Assembly (NCBI RefSeq): GCF_003326475.1
Contig: NZ_JPWA01000006.1
Location: 62,001-126,000, forward strand
Reading direction: 5' to 3'
Source of the DNA: Thalassospira xianhensis MCCC 1A02616
Lineage (GTDB): Bacteria; Pseudomonadota; Alphaproteobacteria; Rhodospirillales; Thalassospiraceae
Length of the DNA stretch: 64,000 bases
A program made the translations under genes and the position numbers. Shown in pieces: positions 17,059-27,561 of this stretch (its first letter is position 1; each line of letters starts with the position of its first letter). The notes beneath the pieces are model-generated. The model searched no databases. It saw only the letters and a list, made by a program, of their open reading frames with translations, and was not told where the DNA came from.

Positions 17059-17469
17059 TTGCCAATTGAACTTGCCCTTCTCGTCCTTAATGCTCTTTTC
17101 TGCCTTGCATTTCCCTGGGTTTACAACTGGTCCTATGGCAGGCAGGTCGGCGGCAAACGCCTGATGGGCAATCGTGATAACCTGCCCGAACGGCAGGGAC
17201 TGGCCGCCCGCGGCCTTCGTGCCCATCAGAACCATCTTGAAAATCTGGTGCCGTTTGCGATCATCATTCTGGTCGCGTACGCCATCGGTATTTCAAACAC
17301 TGTCACCGTGGCTTGCGCGGTTGTCTTTACCATCGCCCGCTTTGCCCATGCCGGGTTCTACTTTGCCGGGATTACCCGCCTTCCGGGCATCAATGGTGTG
17401 CGCTCCATTGCCTATTTTGTCAGCCTGTTTGCGATGCTGATCTTTGCCTTGCAATTATTTGGGACCTAA
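17059..17469 (+). CDS. MAPEG family membrane protein
   Basis: A 136-residue protein with four predicted transmembrane segments. The MAPEG signature is visible as RGLRAHQNHLENLVPF (near residues 52-67) and FAHAGFYFAGI. The start is a TTG (AAAGG six bases upstream); no ATG exists nearby in frame. MAPEG proteins include microsomal glutathione transferases and eicosanoid enzymes, but most bacterial members have no known substrate. Confidence 0.85.
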   Translation: MPIELALLVLNALFCLAFPWVYNWSYGRQVGGKRLMGNRDNLPERQGLAARGLRAHQNHLENLVPFAIIILVAYAIGISNTVTVACAVVFTIARFAHAGFYFAGITRLPGINGVRSIAYFVSLFAMLIFALQLFGT

Positions 17470-17574
17470 TATTGGCGCAATCTCTCGACAATCAGGAATT
17501 CGGGCGTTACGAGATAGGCGGCCAGACCGGAACGGGTAAGGTCATGACTTAACGCTTTTACCCAAGGATTTGCC

Positions 17575-17910
17575 GTGAGCACGTTGCCCCCCTGCCCCAA
17601 ATGCCAGTCGCCCTATACCTACGAAGATGGCGAATTGCTGATTTGCCCGGAATGCGCCCATGAATGGTCGCAGCAAACCGCAGCAGGCGGAGACGAAACC
17701 GAATACAAGGATGCCAATGGCAATATCCTTGCTGATGGCGATACGGTTTCGATCATCAAGGATCTGAAGGTCAAGGGTGCGTCACAGCCACTTAAGGTCG
17801 GCACCAAGGTCAAGAATATCCGCCTTGTCGAAGGCGACCACAATATCGATTGCAAGATCGACGGATTTGGCCCGATGAAGCTTAAATCCGAATTCGTCAA
17901 AAAGATCTGA
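17575..17910 (+). CDS. yjdM: Zinc-ribbon protein YjdM (PhnA family)
   Basis: A 111-residue protein that matches E. coli YjdM/PhnA. It has an N-terminal zinc ribbon (CPKCQ and CPEC, residues about 7-28), then the PhnA domain ([23 protein letters not shown]). The start codon is GTG with AAGGA seven bases upstream. Despite the old name 'alkylphosphonate utilisation protein', it is not the phosphonoacetate hydrolase and has no proven role in phosphonate use. No phn genes lie nearby. Confidence 0.9.
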   Translation: MSTLPPCPKCQSPYTYEDGELLICPECAHEWSQQTAAGGDETEYKDANGNILADGDTVSIIKDLKVKGASQPLKVGTKVKNIRLVEGDHNIDCKIDGFGPMKLKSEFVKKI

Positions 17911-18019
17911 TTGCGGGCTTCGCCGCGCAACCCCTGTACCGACGACATTGCGACCGGGTTTTGGTACAATGTCGTCGCCTGATACCGGCTTGAACCATCC
18001 GAAGGAAACGGGGGCCACC

Positions 18020-18172
18020 ATGCGCCACCTTGCCCTTATCGCCGCACTATTTGCGACCCTGTCGCTGTCCTCCTGCCTGACCTTTAACTGGCAGCGCAGT
18101 GTTCAGCAGGTGCTGTCAAATGCGTGTAACTCCACAGGCGATTGCGGGTCGGATGGGCCTACCAAAAACTGA
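18020..18172 (+). CDS. Small lipoprotein, 50 residues
   Basis: The peptide begins with a lipoprotein signal (RHLALIAALFATLSLSSC, Cys19) with a good lipobox. The mature part is about 32 residues and has two further cysteines (NACNSTGDC). A GGAAACGGGGG site precedes the ATG. An 11-bp inverted repeat (17940-17950 with 17967-17977) lies in the leader. I do not recognise the product. It converges with the next minus-strand gene, with only 6 bases between stops. Confidence 0.55.
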   Translation: MRHLALIAALFATLSLSSCLTFNWQRSVQQVLSNACNSTGDCGSDGPTKN

Positions 18173-18178
18173 GTATCT

Positions 18179-19687
18179 TCAATCTTCACCATTCCGCATC
18201 ACTCGCATATCTCGAACAGCATCTCGAATATTTCGACGAAGCCACCGAGATAGCGGTCCTGATCCACCTTGATCAACATTTTGACGCTTAGGATCAATTT
18301 CCGTTGCATCTGGGATTAGCGCCTCGAATGCCGCTGCTGCAATCGCACTCTCGTAGTTTTCGCCTGCCTGCTCTTTAAAGGAAGCCACAGATGCCGCCAG
18401 TGTTTCTTTGTGTCTATAACTCTCTTGTAAGGTGAATAGTTGGCGATGCCGACTACTCGCAAACCCCAACAAGAACAACGAAGGTAATAACACAAAAATT
18501 CGGACCGAGATTGCACCAAGAAATTGCAACGCAGCGACACCGAAATCCGTAGTATCTCCCGTTACGAAGCTTGGAAACTGGATATAGCCGTTTACGAATG
18601 GTAACGCGTTGAAAACACAAAGTACGGAAACAAAAAGAAATATTATTGATCCGTAGAACTCCCACCGTACAACTGAAATTGGTCCGTCCAGGTTTTTTCG
18701 AGCAGCAGCGTAGCTATTTGCTAATCCCGCAGAGGTAGCGAGCCCGAGCAATTTTCTGCTCTGTTCATCAATTTCTTCATGCTCCTTCCGAACTTCCATG
18801 GCATTTTTCACCAATGACTCGAGCTCGGATCGATTATCCTCAAGGAACTTCTCAACTGCTTCTTTTTCTGCAACGAGCGTATCTTGAACTTCCCTTAAGT
18901 TAAGTTTGAACCCTTCAAAATCAGGATCAAATGCCGAAATTCTTCCCCCTAGCTCAGTAGCTTGCTGCTCATTAGTCCGCACTCTCTGCAACAGGTTTTC
19001 AACTTCGTCAGACTTTGATTGCCAGTCAGTCAAAATTCCAGAGAGTTCCGCATGGGCTTTTTGAACTTCAGCCAAGGCACTTGCCGCTCCGATGCTTGAC
19101 GTTGAAGCTTTCGTAGCCTCTCCTTTAGCAACTCGCTTTATACTGCTCACTTCACGTTTTGCTTCATCCAATTCCGCGAGCATTTTTTTAATGCTATGCC
19201 TCAACCCTGAGAATGGATTTTCTGACTGGCCGCCGAAAGCAAGCTTCAACAACAACAAATGTTCAGTCGTTGCCTCAAGATACTTAACGATATTTTGAAA
19301 CCGTCCACGCAGATCACGGTTCTGCCCATTTGCCGTGCGCATAATTGCTACGTTTTCGTCTACCGAAGTAAAACCTTGCTGCTTCACCCAACTCACATCT
19401 GAGACGATATTAGTGCATTCTGTTACTGCACTTTGCAAATTGGTTACCACTGCACCGATACTTCTTCTCGGAAAAGGAGGACCCGATGCTTTTGCTGGAA
19501 GGGACGACGATAGCTCAACAACCGATGTAATGTTCGAATAAACGTCACCCAGAGTTTGTTCACCAAAAACAATATCGCCCGAAATCAACTGTGATCCATC
19601 ATTTGCAGTAGCATCCTGCAATGCAGTTATCATCTGATCTGCCGCATTTTTGAGCTCTGCTGCCTGAGCGATAATCTCGGAAAACAT
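18179..19687 (-). CDS. Coiled-coil protein with two C-terminal transmembrane helices (unknown)
   Basis: About 502 residues; the start at 19687 has GGAGG five bases upstream. The N-terminal two-thirds is rich in long helices and heptad-like stretches (about residues 140-320). Two strong hydrophobic segments follow (about 355-375 and 395-425), then a cytoplasmic basic tail ending in RRNIRDAVRDMRVMRNGED. Base composition is clearly more AT-rich than the flanking housekeeping genes, and codon use differs, which suggests recent acquisition. It lies just beyond the terminator of guaA. I cannot assign a family; a stress or defence function is only a speculation. Confidence 0.65.
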   Translation of the reverse strand: MFSEIIAQAAELKNAADQMITALQDATANDGSQLISGDIVFGEQTLGDVYSNITSVVELSSSLPAKASGPPFPRRSIGAVVTNLQSAVTECTNIVSDVSWVKQQGFTSVDENVAIMRTANGQNRDLRGRFQNIVKYLEATTEHLLLLKLAFGGQSENPFSGLRHSIKKMLAELDEAKREVSSIKRVAKGEATKASTSSIGAASALAEVQKAHAELSGILTDWQSKSDEVENLLQRVRTNEQQATELGGRISAFDPDFEGFKLNLREVQDTLVAEKEAVEKFLEDNRSELESLVKNAMEVRKEHEEIDEQSRKLLGLATSAGLANSYAAARKNLDGPISVVRWEFYGSIIFLFVSVLCVFNALPFVNGYIQFPSFVTGDTTDFGVAALQFLGAISVRIFVLLPSLFLLGFASSRHRQLFTLQESYRHKETLAASVASFKEQAGENYESAIAAAAFEALIPDATEIDPKRQNVDQGGSGPLSRWLRRNIRDAVRDMRVMRNGED

Positions 19688-19750
19688 AGGGCCTCCCAAT
19701 CCCAGAATTTTATTAGATATAATTAATGCAATTTTGACGTGAACTCTATC

Positions 19751-19787
19751 ACAAAACAAAACGGCGCGCCCAATGGACGCGCCGTTT
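19751..19787 (-). terminator. guaA terminator
   Basis: Perfect 10-bp stem (19759-19768 with 19778-19787), 9-base loop. On the minus strand it is followed by TTTTGTTTT. It lies 24 bases after the guaA stop. Confidence 0.88.
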
Positions 19788-19810
19788 GTTGTCTCCGATA
19801 ATCGGAAAAC

Positions 19811-21364
19811 TTATTCCCACTCAATCGTTCCCGGTGGTTTCGAGGTATAGTCATAGGTGACGCGGTTGATACCGTTGACCTCGTTGATGATCCGGTTGGC
19901 GATACGGCCAAGCAGTTCCGGAGGGAAGGCGAAGAAATCGGCGGTCATGCCGTCGGTCGAGGTGACAGCACGCAACGCACAGGCATAGTCATAGGTACGA
20001 CCATCGCCCATCACGCCAACGGTCCGGACCGGCAGCAGTACTGCAAAGGCCTGCCAGATGGCGTCATAGAGACCGGCATTGCGGATTTCTTCGAGATAGA
20101 TCGCATCGGCCTTGCGCAGGATATCGAGCTTTTCACGCGTAATCGGCTGGCCGGGGATGCGGATGGCAAGGCCCGGCCCTGGGAACGGATGACGGCCGAC
20201 AAAGCTGTCGGGCAGGCCCAGTTCACGGCCAAGGTCACGGACTTCGTCCTTGAACAGTTCACGCAGCGGTTCGACCAGTTGCATGTTCATGCGTTCCGGA
20301 AGGCCACCGACATTGTGATGCGACTTGATGGTGACCGACGGGCCGCCGGTGAAAGACACGCTTTCGATGACGTCCGGGTAAAGGGTCCCCTGTGCAAGGA
20401 AATCGGCGCCACCAATTTTCTTGGCTTCTTCTTCGAACACTTCGATGAACAGGCGGCCAATGGTTTTGCGTTTGGTTTCCGGATCGATTTCGCCTTCGAT
20501 CGCACCAATGAAGGTTTCGGACGCATCAACATGGACCAGCGGAATGTTGTAATGGTCACGGAACAGGGTGACGACCTGGTCGGCTTCGCCCGAGCGCATG
20601 AAACCATGATCGACAAACACGCAAGTCAGTTGATCGCCAATCGCTTCGTGGATCAGAACTGCGGTGACGGAGCTGTCAACGCCACCCGAAAGACCACAAA
20701 TGACCTTGCCGTCACCGACCTGTTTGCGGATTTTGGCAATGGCGTCGTCTTTATAGGCATTCATCGTCCAGTCGCCAGAGCAACCGGCAACACCGTGGGT
20801 GAAGTTCTTAAGCAGCTGCGCGCCATGCGGGGTGTGGACCACTTCGGGATGGAACTGCACGGCGTAGAATTTCTTGTCGTCATTGGCGATGGCGGCAAAC
20901 GGTGCGCCTTCAGATTTGCCAACAACGCGGAACCCGTCAGGAAGCGCATCGACACGGTCGCCGTGGCTCATCCAGACCTGTTCGCGGGCACCTTCGGCCC
21001 AGATGCCGGTGAACAGCGCGCAGTCTTCGATGACATCGACAAAGGCACGACCGAATTCACGGTGATCGGACGTTGCGACCTTGCCGCCAAGCTGGTTGAC
21101 CATGGTTTGCTGACCATAGCAGATGCCAAGCACCGGCACGCCAAGTTCAAAGACCTTTGCCGGGGCCGAGGGTGCCTTATCCCAATGGACCGATGCCGGG
21201 CCACCTGACAGGATCACTGCCTTGGGCGCGTATTCGTCAAGGAAAGCATCCGAGACATTGTTGAAGGGGTGGATTTCGCTATATACACCGCTTTCGCGCA
21301 CGCGGCGTGCAATCAGCTGGGTGACCTGCGATCCAAAATCAATAATCAGCACGCGATCTGTCAT
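19811..21364 (-). CDS. guaA: GMP synthase (glutamine-hydrolysing)
   Basis: A 517-residue enzyme that converts XMP to GMP. The N-terminal class I amidotransferase has the nucleophile in GICYGQQ (Cys82) and the His/Glu pair in FHPEVVHT. The ATP pyrophosphatase P-loop SGGVDSS is near residue 225. The C-terminal dimerisation domain ends with the conserved PPGTIEWE. The length is standard. guaB lies 2.4 kb upstream on the same strand, with rsmB between, so the last two steps of GMP synthesis are encoded close together but not in one tight operon. Confidence 0.98.
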   Translation of the reverse strand: MTDRVLIIDFGSQVTQLIARRVRESGVYSEIHPFNNVSDAFLDEYAPKAVILSGGPASVHWDKAPSAPAKVFELGVPVLGICYGQQTMVNQLGGKVATSDHREFGRAFVDVIEDCALFTGIWAEGAREQVWMSHGDRVDALPDGFRVVGKSEGAPFAAIANDDKKFYAVQFHPEVVHTPHGAQLLKNFTHGVAGCSGDWTMNAYKDDAIAKIRKQVGDGKVICGLSGGVDSSVTAVLIHEAIGDQLTCVFVDHGFMRSGEADQVVTLFRDHYNIPLVHVDASETFIGAIEGEIDPETKRKTIGRLFIEVFEEEAKKIGGADFLAQGTLYPDVIESVSFTGGPSVTIKSHHNVGGLPERMNMQLVEPLRELFKDEVRDLGRELGLPDSFVGRHPFPGPGLAIRIPGQPITREKLDILRKADAIYLEEIRNAGLYDAIWQAFAVLLPVRTVGVMGDGRTYDYACALRAVTSTDGMTADFFAFPPELLGRIANRIINEVNGINRVTYDYTSKPPGTIEWE

Positions 21365-21666
21365 CGGGCCGTATCTCCGTCGAGTATGGGGTTGCGCCGT
21401 ACATACGCCAAACCATCCGTCTCGGCAACCCGGCGCAAACGGTTACCTTGGGATGCATTCATGAAATTCTGATGCCGAATTCCGGCATTTGGGGACAATT
21501 GCGGCCTTTTCCTGCCGGAACGCCCCCGAAAAGAGCACAATTGGTCCCTTTTTCCTGCGCAATGCGTCTGTAACTTGATTTCCAACGGAGCACGGAGATA
21601 ACCGCGTCCGACAGAATTAGAAATCATGAGCAAATCAAGTTTGACCATGCAAAGGGACACAGACAA
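21365..21666. other. Intergenic region upstream of guaA
   Basis: No ORF. A short palindrome (ATGCCG, five bases, CGGCAT; 21472-21488) is present but has no T-run. It must hold the guaA promoter (minus) and that of the small plus-strand gene; I cannot pick either out with confidence. Confidence 0.5.
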
Positions 21667-22014
21667 ATGACACAGAACAAAGGCAGTAAAATCGCGCTTG
21701 CCGTCGCTGGCCTTCTTCTGGTCGCCGGTGCGGCAACGGCCATCGCGATGACCCAGTCCGAGACCAATAACCCCGCGTCGCTGTTTGGCACTGAAACCGG
21801 TACCGAGAACAGCGATACCATGACCCCGGCACCTGATGCCCCGGCGGCCGAAACCGGCGAAGCGCCGAACACCGTCCTGCCGGACGACAATCAGGAAGTT
21901 CCGGGCATGAAGGGCCTTGATGGCAATGCTGGCGACGATAGCGGCCCGCTGGAATTGATGCCGCAGGATGACGGCGGCACCACCGGTGGCGAAGCTGCCC
22001 CCAAAACGGAATAA
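21667..22014 (+). CDS. Small anchored or secreted acidic, Pro-rich protein
   Basis: A 115-residue protein. Residues about 8-28 form a hydrophobic signal or anchor (IALAVAGLLLVAGAATAIA). The rest is low-complexity and acidic (TETGTENSDTMTPAPDAPAA), probably disordered in the periplasm. AAAGGGA lies about 11 bases upstream. No domain is recognised. It stands alone on the plus strand between guaA and rsmB, and ends in a strong terminator. Confidence 0.65.
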   Translation: MTQNKGSKIALAVAGLLLVAGAATAIAMTQSETNNPASLFGTETGTENSDTMTPAPDAPAAETGEAPNTVLPDDNQEVPGMKGLDGNAGDDSGPLELMPQDDGGTTGGEAAPKTE

Positions 22015-22089
22015 AAAACCGGCCGGGTAATCTGTGGAAGATCCAATCTTCACATAGCGTTCACGGTAAAATGCACTTGTGAAAAGAAC

Positions 22090-22124
22090 TGGCCCTGTCC
22101 CCATTCGGGACAGGGCCATTTTTC
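22090..22124 (+). terminator. Terminator of the small acidic protein gene
   Basis: Perfect 12-bp stem (22090-22101 with 22107-22118), 5-base loop, followed by TTTTT. Confidence 0.9.
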
Positions 22125-22208
22125 TTGTCGCAATTTTACAGTTTGCAAGCAGACCAAGGGCGGCATCGGACATCGGGGTGTTTGCGATGACCGTGGCCGC
22201 CATTGTCA

Positions 22209-23546
22209 TTATTTCACCTTGCCTTTGGCTGTACGTTCGAACACCGCAACAAAGAAACCGTCCGTGCCATGAACATTAGGCGACAGGCGAAGCCACGGCT
22301 TGTCCTTGCCACCCGGTACCGGAACGGATTTCGGGGCATCGGGCCAGATTTCACTGATCGGAACCGGTTTGAAATCCTTGCGATCACGCATGAAGGTTTC
22401 GATCAGACGTTCATTTTCTTCGGGCATGATCGAACAGGTCGCGTAAATCAGGCGCCCACCCTTGGTGACCTTTGCCGCACCGGCCTTCAAAATCTTGCTT
22501 TGATTTGCCATCAGGGTGCGAATATCGCGCTGCCCGATACGCCAGCGCAGCGCCGGGTTACGGCGCAGGGTGCCAAGCCCCGAACAGGGAACATCAAGCA
22601 GAACACGATCAAAGAAACCGGATTTGTTGCGAAGCCAGCTATCGCGTTCATCGGAAATGATGCGCTGCTGAATGCAATCACCTGCACCGGCACGTTTGGC
22701 ACGTTTGCGCGAATTATCCAGACGCCCGCCATGGGTATCGCAGGCAAGGATACGACCCTTGCCGCGCATGTCGGATGCCATGCCAAGCGTCTTGCCGCCA
22801 CCGCCCGCACACATATCAAGGATATGCATGCCCGGCTTGGCATCGACCAGACGCACGCAAATCTGCGATGCCTCGTCCTGAATTTCAATCAGGCCGTCCT
22901 TGTAGGCCGCCGTAACCAGCATATTCACACCAAGCGGCAGACGTAGGCCGTTGGGCGCATAAGGCGTTCTTTCGATATTGTGGATGCCATCGGCTTCAAG
23001 CGATTTGATTGCGTCTTCAACCGTGCCCTGAAGGCGGTTAACGCGCAGATCAAGTTTGGCGGGCTGATTATAGGCCGCCATTTCAGCCGGAAGGTTTTCG
23101 TGATGGAGTTTCAGCAGTTCGGCATAAAGCCATTTCGGCAATTCGGTTTTGACCGCACCTGGCTGGCCGTCATGATCAAGCGTCTTGCCGGTCAGCTTGT
23201 TGATCAGATGATTTTCAGCTGGATGCAGCGGGTTCGGGCAGAACTCCTCACCATTGAACATGCTTGAAATGTCTTCGGCCTTGCGTTTGTCCTGCAAGAC
23301 CAGTTCGGCGATCATGCGCGCACGACCGTCCTGAAACTCATATCCGCATTCGGCAAGCCACCAGCCCAGACGCGCCTGATGGCGGATCAGGTTATAGAAA
23401 CGTTCGCTGATTTCGCGACGATCGCCACCACCGATATAACGGCGATTGCCAAAATAGCCGGAAATGACGCGGTCTGCGTCGTCTCTGGTCTGGGTCCAGC
23501 CATCATAAAGTTCAATGACAGCCGCGATACGTGCACCGGGTTTCAA
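22209..23546 (-). CDS. rsmB: RsmB/NOP family class I SAM-dependent RNA methyltransferase
   Basis: A 445-residue protein with an N-terminal NusB-like/RNA-binding part and a C-terminal Rossmann methyltransferase domain. SAM binding is seen in DMCAGGGGKTLGMA (about residues 240-255). The two catalytic cysteines of m5C methyltransferases are present: DVPCSG (about 319) and ATCSI (about 370). This matches RsmB, which methylates C967 of 16S rRNA, but the NOP group has several members, so the exact target is inferred. The start is TTG; no nearby ATG is in frame. Confidence 0.85.
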   Translation of the reverse strand: MKPGARIAAVIELYDGWTQTRDDADRVISGYFGNRRYIGGGDRREISERFYNLIRHQARLGWWLAECGYEFQDGRARMIAELVLQDKRKAEDISSMFNGEEFCPNPLHPAENHLINKLTGKTLDHDGQPGAVKTELPKWLYAELLKLHHENLPAEMAAYNQPAKLDLRVNRLQGTVEDAIKSLEADGIHNIERTPYAPNGLRLPLGVNMLVTAAYKDGLIEIQDEASQICVRLVDAKPGMHILDMCAGGGGKTLGMASDMRGKGRILACDTHGGRLDNSRKRAKRAGAGDCIQQRIISDERDSWLRNKSGFFDRVLLDVPCSGLGTLRRNPALRWRIGQRDIRTLMANQSKILKAGAAKVTKGGRLIYATCSIMPEENERLIETFMRDRKDFKPVPISEIWPDAPKSVPVPGGKDKPWLRLSPNVHGTDGFFVAVFERTAKGKVK

Positions 23547-23745
23547 AACGAATGTCCAACCTGTCTGAGTGTGATGTTCCTGTCCCGATATGGGAACTCA
23601 AGTAAACACCATACGATAAAAAAGGCGATGACGGCAGGATTGCCTGCCGCCACCTGAAATTTGTGCCCGCTGATATCATGGGTTGGGCCATTCGCCAACA
23701 GCGACAAGCGCAAGGCAGCCCAGCCAATTGATCAGCGTGCCCCGA

Positions 23746-25248
<1,503 letters not shown>

Positions 25249-25349
25249 TTATACACGTTATGGCCTTTATGCCAAGTTTTCTGCGGCCATAGCAGCCCTG
25301 TTATTTTATTGCTGCATTATCCGGACAGTTCCGTTAGAAACTGGTAGAT

Positions 25350-25378
25350 GGGGCTGCTATCTGGCGCAGCCCCTTTTT
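25350..25378 (+). terminator. Orphan terminator-like hairpin
   Basis: Perfect 8-bp GC-rich stem (25350-25357 with 25366-25373) with TTTTT directly after on the plus strand. Both flanking genes are on the minus strand, so it does not terminate either of them. Confidence 0.55.
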
Positions 25379-25455
25379 CATGCCCGGATCATGCTGCTGT
25401 TTTGCAAGGTATAGCAAGCTTTTGCCGCAATAGCGAAAGCCGCCCTGCCCCTGTT

Positions 25456-26784
25456 TTACGCGGGCGCAGCATCCGGAACCTTCAACACCTTGTCGATAAA
25501 CCGGCGTACATCACCATCAAGTGAATCGGCCTGCCCCAGAAGATTTGTCGCCTCGCTATGAAGTTGCAGGACGACAGAACCGGACTCGGTCGTGCCGCTG
25601 GCGACGTCGGCGAGGATCGCCGCAATGGTCTGCATCCGTCGAACCGCCTGATCGATCCGGTCACTGATCGCACCGACAACTTCGGTCTGTTCGCGGGCGG
25701 CCTCGGCAACCAGACGGGCACCACTATCAATCTCGCTGATCTTTTCATTGATCTCGCGCACAGATGAAACCGCCTCGCGGGTCATTGCCTGCATTTCACC
25801 GATTTCGCCGATCACCTGTTCAGCTGCACGCGATGTCTGGGACGCCAGGTTTTTGACTTCGGTCGCGACCACGGCAAACCCCTTGCCTGCTTCACCCGCA
25901 CGGGCGGCCTCGATGGTGGCGTTCAGCGCCAGAAGATTGGTCTGATCAGCGACATCAGTGATCAGTTCAACCACCTTGGTCACACGAAGCGCCATGTCAT
26001 CAAGACGCGTGATGTGATTATCGGCAACACGGGCCCGGCTGACCGCTGCCTCGGCCAGTTCGGCCGAACCATTGATCTGTGCACCGATCTGACGGATGGA
26101 TGCACTGAATTGTTCGGTGGCAACCGCGATGCCGTTCAGGGCGTCAGTGCTGTCGTCAGCAGCAACGCGCATATCGTTGGCCTGTTCGGCAATGCGGCGA
26201 ACCTGCCGGGACAGGAAATCAGAACTGTCGCTTAGCTGTTTTGCACTGTTGGAAACCGAACCAACCACCGACTGAATATCATCACCGATGCGCCCAGCAC
26301 TGTAGCTGAAGCTCCTGGTCTTTTCATGCATGGCATCAAGGGCCGCATTGACCGTCCCGGCATAGCCGATCAGATCACCCCGCAGTCCCCTTGGCAGGAT
26401 CTTACGATAATAGGATCCGCGCGACGCATGGCCCATAGCGCCAGCGGCTTCCTTGGCGAACGCCTCGGTCAGATCAAGCAACTGGTTCACCGCATTTTGC
26501 AAGGGGGCAAGATAACCGTGCGTTTGACGATTATTGACCCGGACACCCATTTTTCCATCAGCAGCGTCATGAACGATATCGTGCAGTTCATCAATGATCC
26601 GCTTGTGGCGGGTAATGGCAATCGAGCCAATCAAAGCCAGAACCAGAAGACCGATAATCGCAATCGCGGAAACAAGCGGTGCATGGTTTGGTGCCGACAG
26701 AAGGGCGCCGATCAACCCAAAGGCCAGTACCAGTCCAGAAATCAAAATCCGTCGCAGATTAGAGAGTGAAAACAAACTGATCAT
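25456..26784 (-). CDS. Methyl-accepting chemotaxis protein without a periplasmic domain
   Basis: A 442-residue chemoreceptor. Two adjacent hydrophobic segments lie near residues 9-28 and 34-55 with almost nothing between them, so no ligand domain faces the periplasm. The signalling hairpin tip is intact (DQTNLLALNATIEAARAGEAGKGFAVVATEV split over the tip). I start at 26784 (MISLFSL); the gene then overlaps the upstream PAS gene by 26 bases. The architecture resembles an Aer receptor whose sensory PAS is a separate polypeptide. A C-terminal CheR pentapeptide is absent. Confidence 0.9.
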   Translation of the reverse strand: MISLFSLSNLRRILISGLVLAFGLIGALLSAPNHAPLVSAIAIIGLLVLALIGSIAITRHKRIIDELHDIVHDAADGKMGVRVNNRQTHGYLAPLQNAVNQLLDLTEAFAKEAAGAMGHASRGSYYRKILPRGLRGDLIGYAGTVNAALDAMHEKTRSFSYSAGRIGDDIQSVVGSVSNSAKQLSDSSDFLSRQVRRIAEQANDMRVAADDSTDALNGIAVATEQFSASIRQIGAQINGSAELAEAAVSRARVADNHITRLDDMALRVTKVVELITDVADQTNLLALNATIEAARAGEAGKGFAVVATEVKNLASQTSRAAEQVIGEIGEMQAMTREAVSSVREINEKISEIDSGARLVAEAAREQTEVVGAISDRIDQAVRRMQTIAAILADVASGTTESGSVVLQLHSEATNLLGQADSLDGDVRRFIDKVLKVPDAAPA

Positions 26785-27283
26785 AGTCGATGCCTGCCTG
26801 CCCCAGGAGGTTGCCAAGTTTCTGTGTACTGCGCGCCATACCGTCCTTGCGATTGCGTTCGCGTTCTTCTTCGGCACGAAGATCGGCATAAAGCGGAATA
26901 ACCTGTTCGACCGCGTCGCGGCGCGGCACCCGACGGTTTGAATGATAGCCAATGATGTTGCCGCTTGGTCCGAAGGTCGGCGTGACATTGGCCAGCACCC
27001 AGTAATGATCCCCGTTTGCCGAGCGATTGATCACATAGGCGAAAATCTCGCGCCCCTTGGAAATCGTGTCCCACAGTAAGGCGAACACGCAGCGCGGCAT
27101 GTCGGGATGGCGGATAATGCTGTGCGGCTGGCCCAGAATATCCTTTTCACGATATCCTGCGACCCGCAGAAAGACATCATTTGCGTAAGTAATACGTCCC
27201 TTGGTGTCGGTCTTGCTGACGATAATTTCATTATCGCCAAAATGACGTTCAACACCGGTCAGAAAAAGCTGATCCTGTTTCAT
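26759..27283 (-). CDS. Single PAS-domain protein, Aer-like sensor
   Basis: A 174-residue cytoplasmic protein. The PAS fold covers residues about 20-130 (ITYANDVFLRVAGYREKDILGQPHSI, RHPDMP, YWVLANVTPTF). The RHPDMP and conserved W/N residues are those of FAD-binding Aer-type PAS domains. A GGGGTG site lies seven bases before the ATG at 27283; the upstream GTG at 27292 falls inside it. It overlaps the MCP gene and is very likely its sensory partner. Confidence 0.87.
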   Translation of the reverse strand: MKQDQLFLTGVERHFGDNEIIVSKTDTKGRITYANDVFLRVAGYREKDILGQPHSIIRHPDMPRCVFALLWDTISKGREIFAYVINRSANGDHYWVLANVTPTFGPSGNIIGYHSNRRVPRRDAVEQVIPLYADLRAEEERERNRKDGMARSTQKLGNLLGQAGIDYDQFVFTL

Positions 27284-27512
27284 GAATTGCACCCCGTTTG
27301 CGGATCAATGGTCCCACAACCGATCCTGACATAGCGAAACCCCGCCCGGGGCGCGCAGTTTTGCGTCAGTTTCATCCGGTACGGAGACTATTTTCTAGAC
27401 CAATGTATAGATTATGCCAGCAGGGTACTTCTTGACTTAGCGCAATCGGGTTCATGAATATTTCGCAGCCGACACAACCCCGACGGTACGGATATGAATT
27501 TTTGCAAATAAA

Positions 27513-27540
27513 AAAGCGCGCCGATCTTGTGGCGCGCTTT
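27513..27540 (-). terminator. rlmE terminator
   Basis: Perfect 10-bp stem (27513-27522 with 27531-27540), 8-base loop; on the minus strand a TTTTTTATTT tract follows. Confidence 0.88.
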
Positions 27541-27561
27541 GCATTTTGCCTTTTCATGAAC

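Noticed and set aside
20189..21208. A 339-codon plus-strand ORF opposite guaA
   Set aside because: Antisense to a highly conserved enzyme; the composition reflects codon bias and no ribosome site is present.
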